Positions 1 to 6,049 of a stretch of DNA of 12,770 nucleotides are shown here, in pieces. Under the pieces are notes generated by a model that worked only from the letters and a program-made list of their open reading frames with translations, was not told the origin of the DNA and ran no database searches. The translations under genes were made by a program, and so were the position numbers. Positions within the stretch are counted from its first letter, which is position 1. The number at the start of each line of letters is the position of its first letter. Origin of the DNA: Chloroflexia bacterium (GTDB lineage Bacteria > Chloroflexota > Chloroflexia > Thermobaculales > Thermobaculaceae); NCBI GenBank assembly GCA_013695265.1, contig JACDAU010000188.1, forward strand, positions 1 through 12,770, given 5' to 3'.

Positions 1-1
1 T

Positions 2-2878
2 CTACGAGGCGACGGCGAGCTCCCGGTCCAGCATCGGCGCGAGGAACCGGCCGGTGTGCGAATGCTCACAACGCGCGACCTGTTCCGGGGTGCCCTGCGT
101 CACCACCCTGCCGCCGCCCGCGCCACCTTCCGGCCCCAGGTCAATCAGCCAGTCCGCGCTCTTGATCACGTCCAGGTTGTGTTCGATCACCAGCACCGTG
201 TTCCCCGCATCCGTCAGCCGCTGCAACACGTGCAACAACCGCTCGATGTCCGCGAAGTGCAGCCCGGTCGTGGGCTCGTCGAGGATGTACAGCGTGCGGC
301 CCGTCGCCCGGCGCGAAAGCTCCGTCGCCAGCTTCACTCGCTGCGCCTCCCCGCCCGAAAGCGTCGTCGCGGGCTGCCCGAGCCGGATGTACCCGAGCCC
401 CACCGCCGCGAGCGTCTCCAGCTTGTTGCGGACCGCCGGCACGTTCTCGAAGAAGACGCGCGCGTGGTCCACCGTCATGTCGAGTACGTCCGAGATCGTG
501 CAACCCTTGTAGTGAATGTCGAGCGCATCGCGGTTGTACCGCTTCCCGTTGCACACCTCGCACGGCACATACACGTCGGGCAGAAACTGCATCTCGATCT
601 GGATGATCCCCTCGCCCTTGCACGCCTCGCACCGGCCACCCTTGACGTTGAAGCTGAACCGGCCCGGCATATAGCCGCGCGCCTTCGCTTCCGGCATCTT
701 CGAGAAGATCTCGCGGATCGGCGTGAATAGTCCGGTATACGTGGCGGGGTTTGAGCGCGGGGTGCGGCCGATTGGCGACTGGTCGATGTCGATCACCTTA
801 TCCAGGTTCTGGATGCCATCTATCTCCTTGTGCGTGCCGGACCGCTCCCGCGCTCCGTTGAGTTCGTGCGCGAGCCGCTTGTACAGCACCTCGCTCACCA
901 GCGTGCTCTTTCCCGAGCCGGAGACCCCCGTTACACACACGAACCGGCCCAATGGGAACTCAACCGTCACATCCTGCAAGTTATTCTGCGACGCGCCAGT
1001 CACGCGCAACGAGTTTCCACTGCCCTGCCGCCGCTCACGCGGTATATGGATGCTCCGCTTGCCGCTCAGGAACTGGCCGGTGATCGACTCCTCACAGTGC
1101 TCGATCTCCCGTATCGGTCCTTCGGCAACCACGTGCCCGCCGTGCTCCCCGGCGCCCGGCCCGATGTCCACGAGCCAGTCCGCAGCGCGCATAGTCTCTT
1201 CGTCATGCTCGACGACCAGCACGGTATTGCCCAGATCGCGCAGTCGGGAGAGCGTCCGGATCAACCGCTCATTGTCCCGCTGGTGCAGCCCGATGCTCGG
1301 CTCATCGAGGATGTACACCACTCCCATCAGGCTGCTGCCGATCTGCGTCGCGAGGCGGATGCGTTGCGCCTCGCCGCCCGCTAGCGTGTTCGCGCTGCGT
1401 TCGAGCGTCAGGTAGTCCAGCCCGACGTCCACGAGGAAGCCCAACCGCTCGCGGATCTCCTTGAGGATCGACGCGGCGATCATCTCGTCGCGCACCGTCA
1501 GCGGCTCCGCCCCATCATACGTCCCGGTCGCGAGTCCTTCCGCAAACGCCAGCGCCTCGCGGATGCTCAGGCGCGTGACCTGCGTGATGTTGCGTGCCGC
1601 GACCGTGACGCCGAGGCTCTCCGGTTTCAGCTTCGCGCCCTTACACGCGGGGCACGGCTGGAGCGACATGTACCGCTCCAGCTCATTGCGCACGAAGTCG
1701 GAGGTGGTCTCCTCATATCGGCGCTGAAGGTTCGGGATCACTCCCTCGAACGCGGTCTTGAACCGTTGCCGCCGGTGCTGCACCGGAATCACCTCGCCGC
1801 CCGAGCCATGGAGCAGGATCTGCACCTGCTGCGGAGTGAGCTCCTGCACCGGCGAGCGGACGGAGAACTCGTACCGCTCCGCCACGGCGTCAAGCACGCT
1901 GCGCCAGTACGCAGCGGTGTTCGGCCCCTGTCGCGCCCACGGTTGTATAGCCCCCTGCGCGATCGACATCGTTGTGTCCGAAATAACCATCTCCGGGTCG
2001 AATACCAGCCGGGCGCCGAGTCCTGTGCATTCGGGACAGGCGCCGTGGGGACTGTTGAAGCTGAACGAGCGGGGCTCGATTTCGCCCACGCTGATGCCGC
2101 AGTTTGGACAGGCATTCTGCTCGGAGAACATCAGCTCCTCGCCGCCGATGATGCTGGCGGCGACCAGCCCCTCACTCAGCCGCGCTGCGGTCTCTATCGA
2201 GTCCGCAAGTCGTTGACGCTCACTCGGATCCTCAGACGGGTTGCGAATCACGATCCGGTCCACGACCACCTCGATCGTGTGGCTCTTGTACCGCGCGAGG
2301 TCAATCGTCTCATCGAGGCCGTGGACTTCTCCGTCCACCCGAACCCGCGCGTACCCTTTTTTCGAGAGATCGCCCAACAGGCTGGAGTACTCCCCCTTGC
2401 GGTCGCGGACGACCGGCGCGAGGATCATCAGGCGCGTGCCGGAAGGCAAGCGCGCTATGGTGTTCGTGATCTCCTCGACGCTCTGTTCCGTAATCTCCCG
2501 ACCGCACCGCGGACAGTGTGGACGACCGATCCGCGCAAAGAGCAGCCGCAGATAATCGTAAACCTCCGTGACCGTCCCCACGGTCGAGCGCGGGTTGCGG
2601 GTCGTGCCCTTCTGGTCGATGGAGATGGCCGGCGAGAGACCGTCTATCTGGTCTACATCCGGCTTTTCCATCTGGCCGAGGAACTGGCGGGCGTATGCAG
2701 AAAGGCTTTCCACGTACCGGCGCTGACCTTCCGCGTAGATCGTGTCGAACGCCAGGCTCGACTTCCCGGACCCTGAAAGGCCGGTGAACACGACTAGTTG
2801 GTCGCGCGGGATGTCAATGGAGATGTTCTTGAGGTTGTGCTCGCGCGCACCGCGCACGCTGATCTTGTCGAGGGGCAT
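2..2878 (-). CDS. uvrA: Excinuclease ABC subunit UvrA
   Basis: This is the ATPase that scans DNA for damage in nucleotide excision repair and loads UvrB; it acts as a cytoplasmic dimer. The 958 residues are close to the usual UvrA length of about 940-960, and the gene is complete, ending in TAG at bases 2-4. Seen in the protein: a first Walker A (GLSGSGKS, residues 33-40), a CPRC zinc-binding pair near residue 125, a CPNC...CPEC zinc module near 260-290, a first ABC signature (LAGGEAQR) with ILDEPSIGLH, a second Walker A (GVSGSGKS), the C-terminal CEAC...CEVC zinc finger, and a second signature (LSGGEAQR) with ILDEPTTGLH. The ATG at 2878 has a GGGAG element 11 bases upstream and a strong promoter at 2914-2942 that carries a degenerate SOS box. 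I see nothing broken. Identity is essentially certain. Confidence 0.98.
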   Translation of the reverse strand: MPLDKISVRGAREHNLKNISIDIPRDQLVVFTGLSGSGKSSLAFDTIYAEGQRRYVESLSAYARQFLGQMEKPDVDQIDGLSPAISIDQKGTTRNPRSTVGTVTEVYDYLRLLFARIGRPHCPRCGREITEQSVEEITNTIARLPSGTRLMILAPVVRDRKGEYSSLLGDLSKKGYARVRVDGEVHGLDETIDLARYKSHTIEVVVDRIVIRNPSEDPSERQRLADSIETAARLSEGLVAASIIGGEELMFSEQNACPNCGISVGEIEPRSFSFNSPHGACPECTGLGARLVFDPEMVISDTTMSIAQGAIQPWARQGPNTAAYWRSVLDAVAERYEFSVRSPVQELTPQQVQILLHGSGGEVIPVQHRRQRFKTAFEGVIPNLQRRYEETTSDFVRNELERYMSLQPCPACKGAKLKPESLGVTVAARNITQVTRLSIREALAFAEGLATGTYDGAEPLTVRDEMIAASILKEIRERLGFLVDVGLDYLTLERSANTLAGGEAQRIRLATQIGSSLMGVVYILDEPSIGLHQRDNERLIRTLSRLRDLGNTVLVVEHDEETMRAADWLVDIGPGAGEHGGHVVAEGPIREIEHCEESITGQFLSGKRSIHIPRERRQGSGNSLRVTGASQNNLQDVTVEFPLGRFVCVTGVSGSGKSTLVSEVLYKRLAHELNGARERSGTHKEIDGIQNLDKVIDIDQSPIGRTPRSNPATYTGLFTPIREIFSKMPEAKARGYMPGRFSFNVKGGRCEACKGEGIIQIEMQFLPDVYVPCEVCNGKRYNRDALDIHYKGCTISDVLDMTVDHARVFFENVPAVRNKLETLAAVGLGYIRLGQPATTLSGGEAQRVKLATELSRRATGRTLYILDEPTTGLHFADIERLLHVLQRLTDAGNTVLVIEHNLDVIKSADWLIDLGPEGGAGGGRVVTQGTPEQVARCEHSHTGRFLAPMLDRELAVAS

Positions 2879-2913
2879 TTAAGGAGGGTCTCCCGAAGAT
2901 AGTGGTGTATGCA

Positions 2914-2942
2914 ATTCTATGCGCACACCCGTTCTACGTCAA
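2914..2942 (-). promoter_or_regulatory. uvrA promoter (sigma-70 type)
   Basis: Reading the minus strand, TTGACG (2942-2937) is followed after 17 bases by TAGAAT (2919-2914). These match the -35 and -10 consensus in five of six positions each, at the ideal spacing. Transcription would begin near 2907 and leave a leader of about 30 bases before the uvrA ATG at 2878. The spacer contains an SOS-like palindrome. Confidence 0.75.
2922..2935 (-). promoter_or_regulatory. Probable LexA operator (degenerate SOS box) of uvrA
   Basis: On the minus strand the sequence is AGAAC-GGGT-GTGCG. Compared with the perfect CGAAC-N4-GTTCG box found at lexA in this same window, it matches 8 of the 10 defined positions. 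It lies inside the uvrA promoter spacer, starting one base after the -35 hexamer, almost exactly where the box sits in the lexA promoter. uvrA is a classical SOS gene in several bacteria, so repression by LexA is likely, though the box should be weaker than that of lexA. Confidence 0.55.
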
Positions 2943-3006
2943 CCGGCGGCCATGCCCGGTCGCGGAAGGCCAGGGAGCGCGGCAAGAACCCGTTCGGCCC
3001 GGCGGC

Positions 3007-3648
3007 CTACGAGAACAGCACTTCCGGCAGCGCCTCGAACGACGCCGGGTCAAGCGCGATCACCAGGTCGTCCACCGCAACTTCCAGCACCAACGCCGAC
3101 GCGACGAGTCTGCCCCAGTCCGTGACGTCCTCGGGACTGACGATGATCCCGGCGAACTGCTCCCCCTCGTACGCCAGCCGCCGCACCTGGCCGAGCGGCG
3201 CACCCTCCTGCGTCAACACCTCCTGTCCCGGAGAGAACGCGACCGCGCCTTCCGGCACGTTGCCGATCTCCTCGACCACGAGCGGCGCTCCCCCAACGGT
3301 TGGCGCGTTCGTCGGCTCGCCGGTCCAGACAGCGGGAGTAGCCCCGACTATGACGCCAGAAGAATCAACGGAGTTCGTTGGCTCAAAGTCGCTCGCCGGG
3401 TCGACGTACCGGTGCATGCGAAAGTCTTCGAGGCGTTCGAGTTGTTCCACGGTCAGCGCAAGCGAGACACGGTCTTCGGTGATCCCGGACACATGCTCCG
3501 CAGGTACAACGATGTCCCTTGCGGCCATCGCGCCGCGGCGCACCACGAGTCCGACGAACGCATATTCCGCCGGTTCGTACATCGCGCCGGCCACACGGCC
3601 CGCGTCGTCGTCATCCGTCACCTCGACCCGCTTCCCAAAGTCCAGCAT
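3007..3648 (-). CDS. PRC-barrel-like domain protein (two repeats)
   Basis: This 213-residue acidic protein has no signal peptide or membrane span. Two similar beta-rich segments can be seen. The N-terminal one (about residues 1-72) begins LDFGKRVEVTDDDDAGRVAG and continues through IVVPAEHVSGI. The C-terminal one (about 135-205) has PGQEVLTQEGAPLGQVRRL followed by FAGIIV. Both follow the PRC-barrel pattern: a basic first strand, a G-x-x-x-G-x-V turn and a later hydrophobic strand ending in a valine-rich stretch. A Pro/Thr/Val linker joins them. Proteins of this type often act as small adaptors or stress-associated proteins, and no enzymatic function is implied. The frame can be extended to a TTG at 3654, but a perfect GGAGG (3656-3660) lies 7 bases before the ATG at 3648 and only 1 base before the TTG, so the ATG is chosen. 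The gene lies 22 bases downstream of the next minus-strand gene and is probably cotranscribed with it. Confidence 0.7.
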   Translation of the reverse strand: MLDFGKRVEVTDDDDAGRVAGAMYEPAEYAFVGLVVRRGAMAARDIVVPAEHVSGITEDRVSLALTVEQLERLEDFRMHRYVDPASDFEPTNSVDSSGVIVGATPAVWTGEPTNAPTVGGAPLVVEEIGNVPEGAVAFSPGQEVLTQEGAPLGQVRRLAYEGEQFAGIIVSPEDVTDWGRLVASALVLEVAVDDLVIALDPASFEALPEVLFS

Positions 3649-3655
3649 GGACAAA

Positions 3656-3660
3656 CCTCC
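3656..3660 (-). promoter_or_regulatory. Ribosome binding site of the PRC-barrel gene
   Basis: The minus strand reads GGAGG, then 7 bases, then ATG at 3648. This decides the start against the TTG at 3654, which would overlap the site. Confidence 0.75.
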
Positions 3661-3670
3661 CCTCGGGCAC

Positions 3671-3943
3671 CTATCCCTGTCGACGGCGTCCGCAATACAC
3701 TACTCTGCCGTTCTCATCGGCGTGATACTCGTACTCGCGCGATATAGCGACCAGCACGAGCCGATAGCCAGGTGTCGGTTGGGAATCACGCTGCCCGGCC
3801 GACTCTGTACGTCCGAGGCTTGAGTCTGGCCACTCGACCGCCTTGACCTCAGCCACGATGATCTCGTGCTCCGTGCAACCTGCGCGAAACGCGAGATCCC
3901 GCCGAGCCGCCGCTATCGACTGTTTCGCCTGTGCCGTTACCAA
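3671..3943 (-). CDS. Small conserved-looking hypothetical protein
   Basis: The 90-residue product has no domain I can name. It has an N-terminal helix with alternating Ala/Gln/Arg. After it come CTEHEIIVAEVKAVEWPDSSLG and a C-terminal beta segment with PGYRLVLVAISREYEYHADENGRVVYC. I recall a similar layout (a helix with DLA.R.G, then a VEWPD-S-LG turn, then PGYR-V-L and YEYH-D-GRVV-C) in small uncharacterised, often exported, proteins of Chloroflexi. That is from memory and untested. The frame is open from 4066 but contains no ATG or GTG before this region. The available starts are TTG at 3961 and TTG at 3943. The second has AGGA (3956-3953) 9 bases upstream and is preferred; starting at 3961 would add six residues. 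It sits between the BON and PRC genes on the same strand, 22 bases before the latter. Function is unknown. Confidence 0.55.
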   Translation of the reverse strand: MVTAQAKQSIAAARRDLAFRAGCTEHEIIVAEVKAVEWPDSSLGRTESAGQRDSQPTPGYRLVLVAISREYEYHADENGRVVYCGRRRQG

Positions 3944-4032
3944 GCTCTGCTGTCCTCTCAATCCCCACAGGTTGGGCTGATCCAGCGGCCATGCCCCGGC
4001 CGCACCGGCACAAAGGCAGGCAAACCGTGCGC

Positions 4033-4494
4033 CTACCGACCGCCGACCCGCAACTCCTCCTGTACGTCAAGCACGCCCGGAACACTGCCCGCAACCGCCT
4101 GTGCGGCCTCCGCGTCTTCGAGGTGATCGACGGCTCCGCGCAGCGTCACGATACCGTTCGCGACCAGCACCTGTACGTCCATGCCCGACGTGCTGCCATC
4201 AGATACCAGCGCTCGCCGCACTGCGTCGGCGATCTCGTCGTCAGTCGCCACACCTTGTTCGTCGTCCGCGTCCTCGCGGAATCGCTCATCGCTTGCCGGG
4301 GCTAGCTCACCCCGAATGTCCGCCGCACCGTCGTTATTCGCCGCTGGCATGAGCACTGGATCGGTCGGCGGAAACCAGGGTTCGCCTTCCTGGGCGGACT
4401 CCATGGCCGTTTGAGCGCCTATGTCGTCGGAGAGGTCTGGTTCCAGCTCTTCAAGGTGTACCGTTTCCGGAGCTTCGAACTGTTCGGGCGGCAC
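4033..4494 (-). CDS. BON-domain protein (probably 5'-truncated by a nonsense codon)
   Basis: From the GTG at 4494 this frame encodes 153 residues. The first 80 or so are acidic and rich in Glu, Asp and Pro and look disordered. Residues of about 84-150 form a BON domain: DDEIADAVRRALVSDG, a hydrophobic strand with DVQVLVANGIVTLRGAV, then helix residues and PGVLDVQEELRV. BON domains are thought to bind phospholipid or other envelope components (as in OsmY-type proteins). No signal peptide is visible, so the cell location is unclear. The GTG at 4494 has no convincing ribosome-binding site. The same frame continues upstream, interrupted only by TAG at 4527-4525, to a GTG at 4575 with a perfect AAGGAG site. 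The listed CDS may therefore be the distal part of a broken gene, or it may be translated by reinitiation. It is the first gene of the minus-strand cluster and is divergent from the kinase gene. Confidence 0.65.
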   Translation of the reverse strand: MPPEQFEAPETVHLEELEPDLSDDIGAQTAMESAQEGEPWFPPTDPVLMPAANNDGAADIRGELAPASDERFREDADDEQGVATDDEIADAVRRALVSDGSTSGMDVQVLVANGIVTLRGAVDHLEDAEAAQAVAGSVPGVLDVQEELRVGGR

Positions 4495-4575
4495 GTCCGC
4501 AGAAATGTCGGCCGACTCGCGGATCTACTCCTCGGTCGGCTCTGGCAGGTCCAGATCTCGCTGGGCATCGGACAC
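4495..4575 (-). pseudogene. Probable original 5' end of the BON gene, cut by TAG
   Basis: A GTG at 4575 preceded by AAGGAG (4589-4584, spacing 8) opens 16 codons (MSDAQRDLDLPEPTEE) and then meets TAG at 4527-4525. After the stop, the same frame continues with IRESADISAD directly into the BON-domain CDS. Composition on both sides of the stop is the same acidic, Pro/Glu-rich type, so the whole reads like one protein of about 180 residues with a single nonsense change. Alternatives are a short leader peptide, a sequencing error or suppression of TAG. Confidence 0.55.
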
Positions 4576-4583
4576 GGGTATGA

Positions 4584-4589
4584 CTCCTT
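4584..4589 (-). promoter_or_regulatory. Strong ribosome binding site upstream of the interrupted BON frame
   Basis: The minus strand reads AAGGAG, then 8 bases, then GTG at 4575. It is the best ribosome-binding site in this intergenic region and shows that translation is meant to start at 4575, ahead of the in-frame TAG. Confidence 0.65.
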
Positions 4590-4604
4590 CAGGCTCTCCC
4601 ACAT

Positions 4605-4632
4605 GAATTAAGTACGGGAAGTCGGGCTGCAA
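4605..4632 (-). promoter_or_regulatory. Candidate promoter for the BON-hypothetical-PRC cluster
   Basis: On the minus strand TTGCAG (4632-4627) is followed after 16 bases by TAATTC (4610-4605). The -10 match is mediocre, so this is only the best candidate in the short divergent region. Transcription from it would start just upstream of the AAGGAG site. Confidence 0.3.
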
Positions 4633-4651
4633 GAGCAGTGCCAACAGGGGT

Positions 4652-4680
4652 TTGACACTGGTTCATGGCGGACATACCAT
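4652..4680 (+). promoter_or_regulatory. Promoter of the Ser/Thr kinase gene
   Basis: TTGACA (4652-4657), a perfect -35, is followed after 17 bases by TACCAT (4675-4680), which keeps the key T, A and last T of the -10. Transcription would start near 4687 and place the AGGAGG site (4716-4721) about 30 bases into the message. Confidence 0.55.
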
Positions 4681-4715
4681 GAGCTGGGGCGTCCGGGTAC
4701 GAGTCCAGGAGCGCC

Positions 4716-4721
4716 AGGAGG
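4716..4721 (+). promoter_or_regulatory. Ribosome binding site of the kinase gene, pointing to an ATA codon
   Basis: AGGAGG is a full Shine-Dalgarno match. Six bases later, in the kinase frame, comes ATA at 4728. CTG (4734) is 12 bases away and the first conventional start, TTG (4746), is 24 bases away. This spacing argues that translation starts at or near 4728. Confidence 0.6.
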
Positions 4722-4745
4722 TCCTTCATAGCTCTGACGAATCTT

Positions 4746-6044
4746 TTGCTGAACAACCGCTACGAGCTTGGCCGACCACTCGGCCAGGGCGGAATGGCGC
4801 GCGTGTACATCGCACGGGACAAGTTCCTCACCCGGAAGGTCGCCGTGAAGATCCTGCATCCGTCCCTGAGCGGGGACAAGCGCTTTCTCGCGCGCTTTCG
4901 CCGGGAGGCGGAGGCGGCCGCAGCACTGAACCACCCAAATATCGTGAGCATTTATGACGTGGGGCACGACGGGGACCTCTCCTACATCATTATGGAGTTC
5001 GTTGACGGGCTCGACCTCAAAGAGCTCATCCTGCGCAATGGGCCGCTGCCCCCGCTCCGCATCTCGGATATTGGCGCGCAGGTGGCGTCCGCCCTGCAGT
5101 ACGCCCACGATCGCGGGCTGGTACACCGGGACATCAAGCCGCATAACATCATGGTTGCGGCCTCGGGGCTCGTGAAGGTCGCAGACTTCGGAATCGCGCG
5201 CGTGCTCTCGGAGGTCGCGCAGCCGGACGAGACGGTCCAGCTCGGCACCGTGCAGTACTCCGCCCCGGAGCAGACGCGAAACGCGGCGGTCACTCCCCGG
5301 ACGGATATATACTCGCTCGGCGTCGTGCTCTACGAGGCCATGACAGGCTTCCTGCCGTTTCCGGCCGAGAACGCCGCCGCCGCCGCCCAGGCGCACCTGC
5401 GGAACGATCCCCTGCCACCGAGCACCCTGCACACGGACGTTCCTGCCGCAATGGATCGTGTGATCCTGCGAGCGATGGCGAAGAACCCGCGCGACCGGTA
5501 TGCGACGGCCGCAGACATGGCAAACGAACTCCAGGCCTACGAGAGCGTCCACGCAGCCCCCACCGGCGGCGACTCATCCAGAGTGAATGCTCCAACTGCG
5601 CACGCGTCAGCGCGCTCGGTCCGCAGGCGCCCGCGGGTGAATAGCTGCATTTCCCGGCTCATCGGACTGCTCGCGCTGGTGGGTGTGGTCGGCATACCCA
5701 CTGGTCTCTGGGTGTTGGCGGGGACGGAGAACCTGCCGGCGGTCTTGCAGCCAACTCCAACGCCGACTCGGCCACCTATCGTCGTGGTCTCCACGAGAAC
5801 ACCCACTCCGACGCCGATCAGCACTCCGCGCCAGACGGCCCTCCCTACCGCCGGGCCGACGAGTACGCCCACGGCACGGGCCACTACGCCCCCACGCCCA
5901 ACCTTTGGGAAGACGCCCACGCCTACGCCGACGATCACTCCAACACCGACTCCGTCGCCCAGCCCCACCCGCACACCAACGCCCGAGCCGACGCCGCAAC
6001 CGTCCCTTCGCATTGCGCCGACGACGACTCCTGCCGGGCCGTAG
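4746..6044 (+). CDS. Membrane Ser/Thr protein kinase (Hanks type) with Pro/Thr-rich tail
   Basis: This is a eukaryote-like kinase that phosphorylates proteins on Ser/Thr from the cytoplasmic face. Counting from TTG 4746 (432 residues), the kinase domain covers about 5-265: glycine loop GQGGMA (13-18), catalytic Lys35 in VAVK, HRDIKPHN (127-134) with catalytic Asp129, DFG (147-149) and APE (173-175). All catalytic elements are present. A basic stretch (RRRPR, 293-297) is followed by one membrane span (about 304-326). The outer part, about 336-432, is a Pro/Thr/Ser repeat with no PASTA or other recognisable sensor domain. I list the first conventional start, but the ribosome-binding site at 4716-4721 favours ATA at 4728, which would add six residues (ATA read as Met, then ALTNL). 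That fits the usual short lead before the LLNNRY motif of such kinases. The gene is divergent from the BON gene and ends 5 bases from the stop of the helicase gene. Confidence 0.93.
   Translation: MLNNRYELGRPLGQGGMARVYIARDKFLTRKVAVKILHPSLSGDKRFLARFRREAEAAAALNHPNIVSIYDVGHDGDLSYIIMEFVDGLDLKELILRNGPLPPLRISDIGAQVASALQYAHDRGLVHRDIKPHNIMVAASGLVKVADFGIARVLSEVAQPDETVQLGTVQYSAPEQTRNAAVTPRTDIYSLGVVLYEAMTGFLPFPAENAAAAAQAHLRNDPLPPSTLHTDVPAAMDRVILRAMAKNPRDRYATAADMANELQAYESVHAAPTGGDSSRVNAPTAHASARSVRRRPRVNSCISRLIGLLALVGVVGIPTGLWVLAGTENLPAVLQPTPTPTRPPIVVVSTRTPTPTPISTPRQTALPTAGPTSTPTARATTPPRPTFGKTPTPTPTITPTPTPSPSPTRTPTPEPTPQPSLRIAPTTTPAGP
5751..6041 (+). repeat. Pro/Thr-coding low-complexity repeat in the kinase tail
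   Basis: About 290 bases are dominated by alternating ACN and CCN codons (many PTPT units), including CCGACGCCGACT-like and ACTCCAACACCG-like stretches. They encode a stiff extracellular stalk. Variation in the codons used suggests selection for the amino-acid pattern, not a recent DNA-level tandem duplication. Confidence 0.7.
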
Positions 6045-6049
6045 CCGCC

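Noticed and set aside
1766..2776. A 336-codon plus-strand frame inside uvrA
   Set aside because: It is antisense to conserved UvrA motifs, has an Arg-rich composition and no ribosome-binding site or domain; a shadow frame.
2902..3823. Two overlapping plus-strand frames of 281 and 304 codons opposite the PRC-barrel and small hypothetical genes
   Set aside because: The minus-strand genes have domain-like hydrophobic patterns and a perfect GGAGG site; the plus-strand products are low-complexity (Arg-rich or Ser/Thr-rich).
5751..6041. Repetitive stretch considered as a CRISPR or tandem DNA repeat array
   Set aside because: It is in frame with the kinase and encodes alternating Pro and Thr codons with no constant repeat-spacer pattern.
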